Assembly (NCBI RefSeq): GCF_033843265.1
Contig: NZ_JAWXRD010000040.1
Span: 310,001 to 374,000 of the forward strand
Source: Scandinavium lactucae
GTDB lineage: Bacteria; Pseudomonadota; Gammaproteobacteria; Enterobacterales; Enterobacteriaceae
Direction of reading: 5' to 3'
DNA: 64,000 nucleotides
Part shown: in pieces, positions 47,771-56,306 of the stretch
Numbering within the stretch: position 1 is the stretch's first letter
Layout of the letters: every line of letters begins with the position of its first letter
Translations under genes and position numbers: made by a program
The notes under the pieces: model-generated
Told to the model about the DNA's origin: nothing
What the model saw: only the letters and a program-made list of their open reading frames with translations
Database searches by the model: none

Positions 47771-48751
47771 ATGAACAAGTACCGTCTCAGCGACACCTCA
47801 CGTGCGTACAGCTATCAGCAAGATGGCGAGAAAAAAAGCGTCACCCTGTGGCAAATCATCGCCCTGCGCGATTTTGCCGATGTGTCGGCGGGCAGCGCAG
47901 GCGGCTGGATTGAGGCTGAAAGCGCCCTCAGCCAGCAAGGCGATTGCTGGATTTACGATCACAACAGCGTGGTATTTGCCGACGCACGCGTGACCGGCAA
48001 CGCCCGCGTGACGCAGGCCTGCACGCTCTCGCATGGCGCGTTGATTGAAAACAACGCCTGGCTCGATAACGCCACGGTAACCGATCGGGCAAGAATAAGT
48101 GACAACGTCACGGTTCAGTGTTCGCGGGTCCGCGGGGAATGCCATCTGTTTGGCGACGCGCGGATCCTGAATGAGTGCGACATCATCGCTGCCATCGGCC
48201 TGACCCGCGACAGCACGCAGCATCTGCAAATCTATGACCGGGCCACCGTCAGCCGCTCACGCGTCGTTCACCAGGTGCAAATCTACGGCGACGCGATTGT
48301 CGATCAGGCGTTTATTGAACACCGGGCAGAAGTGTTTGATGCGGCGCTCATTCAGGGCAACGAAGAAAATAACGTCTGGATCTGTGACTGCGCGAAAGTG
48401 TACGGCAACGCCAGGGTGGTCGCCGGTCAGGGTGAAGACGCCATCCCTACGCTGCGCTACAGCTCGCAGGTGGCGGAGAACGCGGTGGTAGAAGGCAACT
48501 GCGTGCTGAAACATCACGTGCTGGTCGGGGGGCACGCCTGGCTGCGCGGCGGGCCCATTCTGCTGGATGATAAAATTCTGGTCGAGGGTCACGCGCGGAT
48601 CAGTGGTGACGTGGTGATTGAGCAGCGGGTTGAAATCTGCGGCAATGCGGTGATCGAGGCCTACGGCGACGACAGCATCCACATTCGTGGCCCGAAAGTG
48701 ATCAACGGCGATGAGCGTGTCACTCGCACGCCGCTGCTCGGCTCAATCTGA
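47771..48751 (+). CDS. ydcK: YdcK, left-handed beta-helix (hexapeptide-repeat) protein
   Basis: A 326-residue protein closely similar to E. coli YdcK (KYRLSDTSRAYSYQQDGEKK, SQQGDCWIYDHNSVVFADAR, NVWICDCAKVYGNARV, GGPILLDDKILVEGHARISG, IHIRGPKVINGDERVTRTPL). The repeats with Ile/Val/Ala every six residues, such as ARVTGNARVTQ and ARISDNVTVQ, form a left-handed beta-helix as in acyltransferases, but no catalytic residues are recognised. The ATG at 47771 is used, with a purine-rich site upstream; the preceding GTG is ignored. It overlaps rimL by 9 bp at the 3' ends, the same convergent arrangement as in E. coli. Confidence 0.94.
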   Translation: MNKYRLSDTSRAYSYQQDGEKKSVTLWQIIALRDFADVSAGSAGGWIEAESALSQQGDCWIYDHNSVVFADARVTGNARVTQACTLSHGALIENNAWLDNATVTDRARISDNVTVQCSRVRGECHLFGDARILNECDIIAAIGLTRDSTQHLQIYDRATVSRSRVVHQVQIYGDAIVDQAFIEHRAEVFDAALIQGNEENNVWICDCAKVYGNARVVAGQGEDAIPTLRYSSQVAENAVVEGNCVLKHHVLVGGHAWLRGGPILLDDKILVEGHARISGDVVIEQRVEICGNAVIEAYGDDSIHIRGPKVINGDERVTRTPLLGSI

Positions 48752-49309
48752 CACTTCATCCATGATGCGGGCGTAAATATTCTGGTCATGATAGTGACCG
48801 TTGAGGAACTCCGCCTGCTTCAGACACCCTTCCAGTGTGAAGCCGTTACGCAGCGCCACCTGGTTGCTGCGTTCATTCTCCACCCGGCACTTGATCACAA
48901 AGCGCCGCACTTCGCCCTGTTGGGCGTAGTAATACATAAACGCCGCCAGGCAGCGGCTGATAATTCCCTGCCCCTGATGCGCTTCATCCAGCCAATAACC
49001 GATATACCCCGCCTTGTTCAGCGGCTCGATAGAATTGAAAGAGAGCACGCCCACCAGCGTTTCGCGCTGCACGATCAGGAACATTTTGGCGTAACCACGC
49101 TGGTGCAGCAGCCGATTGCTGATCATATTTTGCCGGGAGTCCTCCTCACTGCCGACAAATTGCGGCCAGTTCAACGAGTGCTGCAACCAGTGGCGGTTTT
49201 TAAGAACCAATTGGTGCAACTCTGAAACAAAACGCTCATCGGCGGCATGCAGCGTTAGCTCAGGCGTGACCTGAATCATCTCATCCTGTAGCGGCTGTTC
49301 GGGGATCAT
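48743..49309 (-). CDS. rimL: Ribosomal protein L7/L12 serine N-acetyltransferase RimL
   Basis: A 188-residue GNAT protein matching E. coli RimL (LVLKNRHWLQQ-like region, SLNWPQFVGSEEDSRQ, LHQRGYAKMFLIVQRE, GYWLDEAHQGQGIISRCL, QVALRNGFTLEGCLKQAEFL). It acetylates the N-terminal serine of L12 to give L7. Start 49309 has AAGGAG at ideal distance and adds nine residues compared with E. coli. The upstream region is shared with hpxO, whose sigma-54 promoter and NtrC-like sites lie between the two start codons. Confidence 0.95.
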   Translation of the reverse strand: MIPEQPLQDEMIQVTPELTLHAADERFVSELHQLVLKNRHWLQHSLNWPQFVGSEEDSRQNMISNRLLHQRGYAKMFLIVQRETLVGVLSFNSIEPLNKAGYIGYWLDEAHQGQGIISRCLAAFMYYYAQQGEVRRFVIKCRVENERSNQVALRNGFTLEGCLKQAEFLNGHYHDQNIYARIMDEVSD

Positions 49310-49332
49310 AATGGCTCCTTGTGGCGCTCATT

Positions 49333-49362
49333 TGCACTAAAACAATGCACCAATACCTTGCA
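49333..49362. promoter_or_regulatory. Two overlapping NtrC-like sites upstream of hpxO
   Basis: TGCACT-N5-AATGCA (49333-49349) and TGCACC-N5-CTTGCA (49346-49362) each resemble the NtrC consensus TGCACC-N5-GGTGCA. They lie about 55-85 bp upstream of the predicted transcription start, near the sigma-54 promoter below. Confidence 0.55.
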
Positions 49363-49389
49363 ACCCGCGAACTGTGCGGCCTTGCCGGC

Positions 49390-49404
49390 TGGCACGCCTC
49401 TTGC
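49390..49404 (+). promoter_or_regulatory. Sigma-54 promoter of hpxO
   Basis: TGGCAC-GCCTC-TTGC is a perfect match to the -24/-12 core (TGGCAC-N5-TTGC), with GG and GC ten bases apart. Transcription would start around 49415, some 25 bp before the hpxO ATG. Confidence 0.8.
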
Positions 49405-49439
49405 TTTATCCCTTTGTAACCCAAAGGAGAGACAACAAG

Positions 49440-50597
49440 ATGAAAGCAATCGTGATTGGTGGTGGCATTGGTGGCCTCTCTGCGGCCATCGCCCTCAGGC
49501 AGTGCGGCATTGAAACCGACGTTTATGAGGCTGTGAAACAGATTAAACCGGTTGGGGCTGCCATTTCAATCTGGCCAAACGGCGTTAAGTGCCTGAACTG
49601 GCTGGGAATGAAGGAGCCACTGCGAAAATTAGGGGGGCCTATGGAGTATATGTCCTATCGCGATTTCCGCCATAACCAGACCATGACCCGTTTCAGTCTC
49701 GACCCGCTGGTGCAAAGCGTCGGCGAACGTCCGTGGCCGGTGGCCCGCGCCGGATTACAGGAGATGCTTCTGACTGCCTACGGCCATGAAGCGGTACAGT
49801 TTGGCAAACGCGTGGTCAGCGTGGAGTCCTTCGCCGACGGCGTGCGGGCAACCTTTGAAGACGGACACACCGCCGAAGCTGACCTGCTGGTCGCCGCTGA
49901 CGGCACGCACTCCGCCATTCGTTCATGGGTGATAGGCTACCAGACCGAGCGCCGGTATGCGGGTTACGTCAACTGGAACGGGCTGGTAACCATCGACGAA
50001 GACTTAGCCCCGGCCAATCAATGGACCACCTGGGTGGGCGAAGGCAAACGCGTGTCGCTGATGCCTGTCGCCGGGAATCGCTTCTATTTCTTCTTCGACG
50101 TGCCGCTGCCGAAAGGGTTGAACGAAGACCGCACCACCGCCCGCAGCGATTTGCAGCGCTATTTCAGCGGCTGGGCCGATCCGGTGCAGAAGCTGATTGC
50201 GCAGATAGATCCGCAGACCACCAACCGGATTGAAATTCACGATATCGAACCGCTGGAAACCCTGGTGCGAGGCCGCGTGGCGCTGCTCGGCGACGCCGGA
50301 CACAGCACCACTCCGGACATTGGTCAGGGCGGCTGTGCGGCAATGGAAGATGCGGTGGTGCTGGCGATGACCCTGCAAACCCATTCGCTAGGGATTGAAG
50401 ACGCCCTGCTACGCTATCAGGAAAAACGCGCCTGGCGGGTGAAGGATCTGGTGCTGAAAGCGCGCAAACGCTGCGACGTGACTCACGGGAAAGATATGCA
50501 GGAAACCAAAGCCTGGTATGCCGATTTGTACCATGAAACCGGGGATCGTATTTTGGCCGGGATGCGTGAAACGATTGTCGGCGGGCCGTTAGGGTGA
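49440..50597 (+). CDS. hpxO: FAD-dependent urate hydroxylase HpxO
   Basis: A 385-residue flavoprotein monooxygenase that matches Klebsiella HpxO. The FAD-binding GGGIGG is at residues 7-12, followed by IWPNGVKCLNWLGM, the NADH/FAD motif LVAADGTHSAIRSW and the GDAGHSTTPDIGQGG box. The enzyme converts urate to 5-hydroxyisourate with NADH and oxygen, the first step of urate breakdown. ATG 49440 follows AAAGGAGAGACAACAAG. The other hpx genes are not adjacent, so the pathway must continue elsewhere. The sigma-54 promoter and NtrC-like sites upstream indicate expression under nitrogen limitation. Confidence 0.95.
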   Translation: MKAIVIGGGIGGLSAAIALRQCGIETDVYEAVKQIKPVGAAISIWPNGVKCLNWLGMKEPLRKLGGPMEYMSYRDFRHNQTMTRFSLDPLVQSVGERPWPVARAGLQEMLLTAYGHEAVQFGKRVVSVESFADGVRATFEDGHTAEADLLVAADGTHSAIRSWVIGYQTERRYAGYVNWNGLVTIDEDLAPANQWTTWVGEGKRVSLMPVAGNRFYFFFDVPLPKGLNEDRTTARSDLQRYFSGWADPVQKLIAQIDPQTTNRIEIHDIEPLETLVRGRVALLGDAGHSTTPDIGQGGCAAMEDAVVLAMTLQTHSLGIEDALLRYQEKRAWRVKDLVLKARKRCDVTHGKDMQETKAWYADLYHETGDRILAGMRETIVGGPLG

Positions 50598-50628
50598 AAT
50601 GCCCTGTGTCGCCCGGCGGCGCGGTGCT

Positions 50629-50655
50629 GGCACGGGCCCACAAGGGGCCCGTGCC
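50629..50655. terminator. Strong hairpin between hpxO and opgD
   Basis: Eleven-base perfect arms (GGCACGGGCCC and GGGCCCGTGCC) around ACAAG lie between convergent genes. There is no T-tract on either side, so termination may be Rho-assisted or the element may only protect 3' ends. Confidence 0.5.
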
Positions 50656-50664
50656 ATTCACCAC

Positions 50665-52320
50665 TTACTTCATCACGCGGTCATCAACGTAGTTACGCTT
50701 ATCTGGCGCGGGCGGGAAATACTGATACAGCCAGGTTTCACTAATGGCATCGCCCTGACAGCGCAGGAACATACGCATCTCCACCGGATCGGTGGAATCG
50801 TTGGTCGGATACCAGTCGAACAGAATGCGGTAGCCGTCGAACGGTTCAACGTACAGGATTTCCACCTGCTTCGCTTCGCCGTTAGAGAGTGTGATGACCG
50901 GCTCGATGCCCTTCGGCGCAGCCGCCTTCAGATCGCCCCCGACGAAATCAATCGCAAAACGACGCGCCCATTTTTCCGGATAGTGCTCGCCTGGAGCCCA
51001 ACCTTCCGGGAAACCGCCCATTCCAGTCCGGGTGGCCATCACGCGGGCCAGCGGAGAGCGCACCGGCGGCTGCGCGGCCCAGTACAGGCGATACTTAAAG
51101 TCCAGCTCGTCGCCTGCCTTCACCGCTTTCTTTGGCTGCCAGAAGCAGACAATATTATCCAGCGTTTCACCGGTGGTCGGGATTTCCATCAACGACACCG
51201 CCCCTTCGCCCCACTGATTACGCGGCTCTACCCACAGGCTTGGACGCTTGTTGTACCAGCCCATCACGTCCTGATAGTGGCTGAAATCGCGATCGAGCTG
51301 GAGTAGACCAAAGCCACGCGGGTTCTTATCCTGGAAGGCATTGAACTGCAGCTTCTGCGGATTATTCAGCGGACGGCAGACCCACTCCCCGTTGCCGCGC
51401 CACATCGCCAGACGATCGGAATCGTGGATTTGCGGATGAATGGTGTCACACATGCGGCGTTCGTTATTGCCGCAGCTGAACATGCTGGTCATCGGCGCGA
51501 TACCGAGCTGCTTGATATCTTTGCGCGCGAAGATGTGGTTTTCCACATCCATGATCACCTGGGTTTCCTGACAGTTCACGGTGAACTTGTAGGCTCCGGT
51601 CACGCTCGGGCTGTCGAGTAGCGCGTACACAGTAAACACCGTCGCACCCGGTTTTACGGTTTCGAACCAGAATGACGTAAAGTCCGGGAATTCTTCCGGC
51701 GTGTCGGTGAAGGTATCCACCGCCAGACCGCGAGCGGACAGGCCGTACTGATAGGTGCTGTCGACCGCGCGGAAGTAGCTTGCGCCAAGGAACGACACAA
51801 TATCGCGACGCGCCAGTTCAGGGGCTTTAAAGGTGCGGAACCCGGCAAAACCGAGATCGGTCTGCCCTTCCAGCTGTTTGGTGTCCACGCCCGCGTCGTT
51901 ATATTTGAACAGCTCCGGGCGGAAGTGAATTTCACGAGCCTGCTGAGAGGCAGAATCCAGCGAGAACATGCGCACCCGGCGACGGAAGCCCATCCCGACG
52001 TGGAAAAACTGAATATCCAGTTTACGATCGTCGATGTTGTTCCACAGCGACTGCGAGGCATCATACTGAATGCTGTTGTAGGCCTGCGGAGTCAGTTCTG
52101 CCAGGGTTTTCGGCAAGTCCTTCGGCGCGCCGCCCCACGGCTGGGTGGCTAAATCACGCGCCATGGATTGCAGTACGGAATAATCAAAACGGCGCGTTTG
52201 TCCGTCGGCAATCGACGAATCGTCAGCCAGCGCGGCTTTTGAAAACAGAGAGGCAACTCCGGTTGTAGCGCTTACCGCGGCTACAGCCATTGAAGATTTA
52301 ATAAAGTGTCTGCGGTTCAT
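50665..52320 (-). CDS. opgD: Glucans biosynthesis protein D (OpgD/MdoD)
   Basis: A 551-residue periplasmic protein matching E. coli OpgD. The N-terminus MNRRHFIKSSMAVAAVSATT is a twin-arginine signal and cleavage follows ALA near residue 32. Typical segments include YNSIQYDASQSLWN, FFHVGMGFRRRVRM, NERRMCDTIHPQIHDSDRLA and ARVMATRTGMGGFP. OpgD acts with OpgG and OpgH in shaping osmoregulated periplasmic glucans; recent work describes endoglucanase activity for the family. It is transcribed convergently with hpxO. Upstream, 52321..52549 contains its promoter and a terminator for the next gene. Confidence 0.96.
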   Translation of the reverse strand: MNRRHFIKSSMAVAAVSATTGVASLFSKAALADDSSIADGQTRRFDYSVLQSMARDLATQPWGGAPKDLPKTLAELTPQAYNSIQYDASQSLWNNIDDRKLDIQFFHVGMGFRRRVRMFSLDSASQQAREIHFRPELFKYNDAGVDTKQLEGQTDLGFAGFRTFKAPELARRDIVSFLGASYFRAVDSTYQYGLSARGLAVDTFTDTPEEFPDFTSFWFETVKPGATVFTVYALLDSPSVTGAYKFTVNCQETQVIMDVENHIFARKDIKQLGIAPMTSMFSCGNNERRMCDTIHPQIHDSDRLAMWRGNGEWVCRPLNNPQKLQFNAFQDKNPRGFGLLQLDRDFSHYQDVMGWYNKRPSLWVEPRNQWGEGAVSLMEIPTTGETLDNIVCFWQPKKAVKAGDELDFKYRLYWAAQPPVRSPLARVMATRTGMGGFPEGWAPGEHYPEKWARRFAIDFVGGDLKAAAPKGIEPVITLSNGEAKQVEILYVEPFDGYRILFDWYPTNDSTDPVEMRMFLRCQGDAISETWLYQYFPPAPDKRNYVDDRVMK

Positions 52321-52499
52321 GCCTGCGTCAGCGTCCTTCTGTGATTGTCGACTTCGCTAAGAAGTCGCCCACTCTAGACAAAAAACGCTGATAATCCAAT
52401 TGTTCGGCGTGCAAAATCCGCGCAAACCGGGAAATAAATTTTTGCGATCGGAAGTGACTGAATCGGGCTGTAAAAAAGCGTAAACCGATACAAACAAAG

Positions 52500-52530
52500 A
52501 GCCCCGGCGAGCGACACCACTGCCGGGGCT
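52500..52530 (-). terminator. Terminator downstream of the amino-acid-binding protein gene
   Basis: Arms AGCCCCGGC (52500-52508) and GCCGGGGCT (52522-52530) form a nine-base stem; on the minus strand CTTTGTTTG follows. It lies 20 bp after the stop codon of 52550..53323. Confidence 0.65.
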
Positions 52531-52549
52531 ATAATAAGACATGAATGGG

Positions 52550-53323
52550 TTATTTTACGCTGACGTCAATTCCTGGGAAATACGTCGCTGCCAGCTTGGT
52601 GATGGTGCCATCGGCACGCACTTTATCGATGGCGGCGTCGAGCTTTTTCTTCTGTTCCGCATCGCCTTTACGCAGGCCGAACCCAATCCCACTGCCGAGA
52701 ATGGTGTCGTCGGCGACCGGTTTACCGATAAAGCCGAAGCCCTTGCCCTGCGGCTTGCTAAGGAATCCGGCCTGCCCGGCGGCAGACATCACCAGCGAGG
52801 CGTCGATACGACCATTGAGCAAATCGGCCCACGCCATATTCTGATCTTTATACGACACCACGGTCACGCCGTGCTTTTCCCAATGCTCTTTGGCGTAGGT
52901 TTCCTGAATAGAACCCTGCAACACGCCGATGGTTTTACCCTGCAACCCTTCCGACGTGGCCTGCATCCCGCTGCCTTCTTTGCCCACTAACTGCGAAGGG
53001 ATTCGATAGATTGGTTGGGTAAAATCGATGCTCTTGCGACGCTGTTCGGTGATGTTCATCGCCGAGTTAATGGCATCAAATTTCTTCGCTACCAGCCCCG
53101 GGATGAGCGAATCAAACGAACTTTCAACCCAACTGCATTTCAGCGCCGCCGCCTGACAGATGGCATTGCCCAAATCAATATCAAATCCTTGCAGCTCGCC
53201 TGCCGCGTTGCGGCTTTCAAACGGCGGATATTCTGCCTCCACGCCAAAACGCAGTTCGCCTGCGGCAAAGGAAGAGACAGAGCAAATCAGGCCCATGCCC
53301 AGAATCAATGCTTTCAGTTTCAT
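52550..53323 (-). CDS. Lysine/arginine/ornithine-type periplasmic binding protein (ArgT/HisJ-like)
   Basis: A 257-residue SBP_bac_3 protein. A signal peptide (LKALILGMGLICSVSSFA) is followed by LRFGVEAEYPPFESRNAAGE, GFDIDLGNAICQAAALKCSWVE and FDSLIPGLVAKKFDAINSAM, all typical of ArgT/HisJ; the two cysteines (CQAAALKC) form the family disulfide. No permease or ATPase genes adjoin, so it would use the HisQMP-type transporter or a similar one. It is encoded 12 bp downstream of an aminotransferase gene, which suggests import and transamination of the same amino acid. ATG 53323 is preferred over TTG 53329. Confidence 0.9.
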   Translation of the reverse strand: MKLKALILGMGLICSVSSFAAGELRFGVEAEYPPFESRNAAGELQGFDIDLGNAICQAAALKCSWVESSFDSLIPGLVAKKFDAINSAMNITEQRRKSIDFTQPIYRIPSQLVGKEGSGMQATSEGLQGKTIGVLQGSIQETYAKEHWEKHGVTVVSYKDQNMAWADLLNGRIDASLVMSAAGQAGFLSKPQGKGFGFIGKPVADDTILGSGIGFGLRKGDAEQKKKLDAAIDKVRADGTITKLAATYFPGIDVSVK

Positions 53324-53335
53324 CGCCAACGCCCC

Positions 53336-54505
53336 TTAACGTGGTTTAACCTGACACAGGGCCGCAGCGCCTGCCCGTAATGTCGCCTCATCTTTGGCAA
53401 AAGAGAGGCGGATCAGTTTGTTATCCGTGCCATCGGTGTAGAACGCCGACAGCGGAATGGTCGCCACACCGTGATCAATAATCAAGCGCTTTACTATCTC
53501 ACTGTCGCTTTCGTCGCTGAAATGGCTGTATTCCGCCAGCAGGAAGAACGAGCCCTGGCTCGGCAGCAGACGGAACGGCGACTCCGCCAGCAGCGATTGC
53601 AGCAGATCGCGTTTGCGCTGATAAAACGCCGCCAGCGACAGCCACGTCTGCGGGTCAGTCATGTGCTCCGCAAAGGCATACTGCATGGGGGTATCAGCAG
53701 AGAACATCAAAAATTGATGCACTTTGCAGATCTCGTCCATCAGCTCCGCCGGGGCCACGCAGTAGCCCACCCGCCAGCCGGTGACATGATAGGTTTTGCC
53801 GAACGACGAAATAATCACGCTACGCTCGACCAGCTGGGGATGGGTCGCCATCCCGTGATGCGGCTGACCGTCGAACACCACGTGCTCATATACTTCGTCG
53901 GAAAGGATCACGATATCGGTGTTATGCGTCAGGGCCGCCAGCTGCTGTAAATCGTTGGCATCGAACACTTTCCCGCTCGGGTTATGCGGTGTGTTGATGA
54001 TAATCATCCGTGTACGCGAGGTAATAGCGGCGCGGACTTCATCCCAGTTCACGGTGAAATCCGGCACCGTCAGCTTGATGGCGATCGGGGTAGCGCCTTG
54101 CAAACGCACTATCGGCGCATAGCTGTCGAACGACGGTTCAAAATAGATAACTTCATCGCCCGGATGCACCAGCCCGCTTATCGCAGAATAGAGCCCCTGG
54201 CTGGCGCTGGCGGTGATTAAAATTTCATTATCGGCGTCATACCGCGCCCCGTACAGATCGGCGATTTTATCCGCGATACGGTTTTTCAGGGCCTGCAACC
54301 CGGTCATCGGGGCATACTGATTGTGTCCCTCTTCCATCGCGCGGGTCACGCCCTGCACTAAGCGCGCGTCGCAGGCAAAGTTCGGCGCGCCCTGGGAAAG
54401 GTTAATGGCGTTATGCTGAGAAGATAGCTGGCCAATCACGGTAAAGATAGTCGTACCCACGTCGGGCAGCTTGGTGCGGGTTTTCACCGGTGAACGCAGA
54501 GTCAT
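53336..54505 (-). CDS. PLP-dependent aminotransferase, methionine aminotransferase (YbdL)-like
   Basis: A 389-residue fold-type I aminotransferase. The cofactor lysine is in SSFGKTYHVTGWRVGY (about residue 238), with NTPHNPSGKVF and the N-terminal NAINLSQGAPNFACD. The pattern is that of E. coli YbdL/kynurenine aminotransferase-like enzymes active on methionine, phenylalanine and related amino acids. ATG 54505 has AAGGA seven bases upstream. It is the first gene of a two-gene operon with the binding protein and diverges from the YdhS-like flavoprotein. A LysR-type box at 54589-54603 lies between them. Confidence 0.92.
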   Translation of the reverse strand: MTLRSPVKTRTKLPDVGTTIFTVIGQLSSQHNAINLSQGAPNFACDARLVQGVTRAMEEGHNQYAPMTGLQALKNRIADKIADLYGARYDADNEILITASASQGLYSAISGLVHPGDEVIYFEPSFDSYAPIVRLQGATPIAIKLTVPDFTVNWDEVRAAITSRTRMIIINTPHNPSGKVFDANDLQQLAALTHNTDIVILSDEVYEHVVFDGQPHHGMATHPQLVERSVIISSFGKTYHVTGWRVGYCVAPAELMDEICKVHQFLMFSADTPMQYAFAEHMTDPQTWLSLAAFYQRKRDLLQSLLAESPFRLLPSQGSFFLLAEYSHFSDESDSEIVKRLIIDHGVATIPLSAFYTDGTDNKLIRLSFAKDEATLRAGAAALCQVKPR

Positions 54506-54577
54506 CGTCAATCCTTTCTCAGTAAATATGCATAACTATTCAACATAAAGCCATCCGCAGCGACAATCGAATTGTTG

Positions 54578-54610
54578 TCATACTAGCCATGAGGAAATTG
54601 CATAGCTGGA
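54578..54610. repeat. 33-bp repeat, copy 1, containing a LysR-type box
   Basis: The segment matches 56268..56300 at 30 of 33 positions. It contains ATGAGGAAATTGCAT (54589-54603), which fits the T-N11-A pattern of LysR-type boxes. It sits between the aminotransferase operon and the divergent flavoprotein gene. Confidence 0.8.
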
Positions 54611-54652
54611 ATCCCGTACTAGACTTGGTGCAGATAACAACAGGTATTCACT

Positions 54653-56260
54653 ATGAAAAAAATAGCCATCATCGGCACCGGGCCTACCGGCATTTACACA
54701 CTCTTCTCTATTCTTAAAAACCAGACGCCGGTCGCGCTGTCGCTTTACGAGCAGGGTGATGAGGCCGGAGTCGGCATGCCTTATGCCGATGAAGATAACT
54801 CGCGAATGATGCTGGCTAACATTGCCAGTATTGAAATTCCGCCGATCTTTTCCACCTATCTTGAATGGCTGGAAGACCAGCCCGAGACACATCTGGCACG
54901 ATATGGCGTCGAAAAAGCATCCCTGCATAACCGGCAATTTCTGCCGCGCATTTTGCTCGGAGAGTTTTTCCGTGATCAGTTCTTGCGCCTCGTGGCACGC
55001 GCGAAACAGCACGGCTTTACCCTTGACGTGCATGAGTCCTCCGAAGTGACCGATCTTCAGGTCACCCCGCAAGGCGTGAGGCTATGGGTGAGTGGTGAAC
55101 AAGCAGAAGAACAATTCGATTTGGCGGTACTCGCCACTGGCCACGTCTGGCCTGATGAAGAGCATTTCCCCCGCGCCTTCTTCCCAAGCCCGTGGTCTGG
55201 CCTGATTGAGGCCGATATTAAGGCCGGTAACGTCGGCATCATGGGTCTGTCATTGAGCGCAATTGACGCCGCGATGGCGGTCGTGGTGCAGCATGGGCAC
55301 TTTACCGAAACCGATGACAACGTGCAGTTCACGCTCGATAAGAACAGTCAGGCGCTAAAAATCTCGCTATTGTCCCGCTCGGGCATTTTGCCGGAAGCAG
55401 ACTTCTACTGCCCTATTCCGTACGAACCGCTACAGGTGGTGACGGACCCGGCGATCGAACGTGAAATTGCCGCCGGTAGCGCGGAATTGCTCGACCGCGT
55501 TTTTGCCCTCATCAAGCAGGAGCTTGAACTCGCTGATCCCGCCTGGAGTGAAAAAGTCGCCCTGCGAACGCTCACCGCGGACACCTTTTCCGCGGCCTGG
55601 TTTGCCGATCGTAAAAAGCATAACCCCTGGCACTGGGTGCAGGCGAATCTGCGTGAGGTAGAACGCAACAAGCGCGATAAACATACGGTAGGTTGGCGCT
55701 ACACCATTCTGCGGCTGCATGAAGTGGTTGAGGAGATAGTGCCACATCTAACGGAACACGATCGCCAGCGCTTTACCTCCGGGTTGGGCCGGGTGTTTAT
55801 CGACAACTACACCGCTATTCCGTCGGAATCAATTCGTCGATTAATGGCGCTACGCGAAGCGGGGATCCTCAGTCTGCACGCCCTTGGCAGCGATTACACC
55901 ATGGACGTCCAGCCAGGCAAGACGGTTATCTCCAGTGAGCATGGCGATTTTGCCTTTGATACCTTTATTGATGCCAGAGGACAAAAAGCGCTCAAAATTA
56001 AGGACTTACCGTTCCCGAGATTTCGCCAACAGCTGGAGGCGCACGGCGAGGATTTCCCGGACATCGCCGACGATTACACTCTGCTTGAACCGCCGAGCGT
56101 GCGCGGGCGTGTCGCCTTTGCGGCCCTGCCTTACCTGATGCACGACAGGCCGTTTATCCAGGGGATTACCGTCTGCGCGGAAATAGGCGAAAACATCGCC
56201 AGTGCGGTGTCGCATCCGGCGGCACATTCCCGTCGGCGATTGCCGTTTATCGAGCTGTAG
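54653..56260 (+). CDS. FAD/NAD(P)-binding oxidoreductase, YdhS-like
   Basis: A 535-residue flavoprotein opening with a Rossmann motif (KKIAIIGTGPTGIY) and EAGVGMPYADEDNSRMMLAN, the hallmark of the NAD_binding_9/YdhS-like group, also found in HpnW-type and nonribosomal-peptide-associated enzymes. Other marked segments are FDLAVLATGHVWPD, GIMGLSLSAIDAAMAVV and IDARGQKALK. Length equals E. coli YdhS (534). Redox partner and substrate are unknown. It lies 42 bp downstream of the first 33-bp repeat and 46 bp upstream of the LysR gene, so it is likely controlled by that regulator. Confidence 0.88.
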   Translation: MKKIAIIGTGPTGIYTLFSILKNQTPVALSLYEQGDEAGVGMPYADEDNSRMMLANIASIEIPPIFSTYLEWLEDQPETHLARYGVEKASLHNRQFLPRILLGEFFRDQFLRLVARAKQHGFTLDVHESSEVTDLQVTPQGVRLWVSGEQAEEQFDLAVLATGHVWPDEEHFPRAFFPSPWSGLIEADIKAGNVGIMGLSLSAIDAAMAVVVQHGHFTETDDNVQFTLDKNSQALKISLLSRSGILPEADFYCPIPYEPLQVVTDPAIEREIAAGSAELLDRVFALIKQELELADPAWSEKVALRTLTADTFSAAWFADRKKHNPWHWVQANLREVERNKRDKHTVGWRYTILRLHEVVEEIVPHLTEHDRQRFTSGLGRVFIDNYTAIPSESIRRLMALREAGILSLHALGSDYTMDVQPGKTVISSEHGDFAFDTFIDARGQKALKIKDLPFPRFRQQLEAHGEDFPDIADDYTLLEPPSVRGRVAFAALPYLMHDRPFIQGITVCAEIGENIASAVSHPAAHSRRRLPFIEL

Positions 56261-56267
56261 CGCTGTG

Positions 56268-56300
56268 TCATACTCGCCATGACCAAATTGCATAGCTGGA
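56268..56300. repeat. 33-bp repeat, copy 2, containing a LysR-type box
   Basis: Second copy, differing from the first at only three positions. The box ATGACCAAATTGCAT is at 56279-56293, 14-28 bases before the LysR start codon, a position suited to autoregulation. The repeat also contains the first part of the LysR ribosome-binding site. Confidence 0.8.
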
Positions 56301-56306
56301 GCCAGC

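Noticed and set aside
54506..54511. TTG start for the aminotransferase (and similar TTG/GTG starts for the permease, AraC and ArgT-like genes)
   Set aside because: In each case an ATG within 6-18 bases has a better-placed ribosome site or agrees better with family length.
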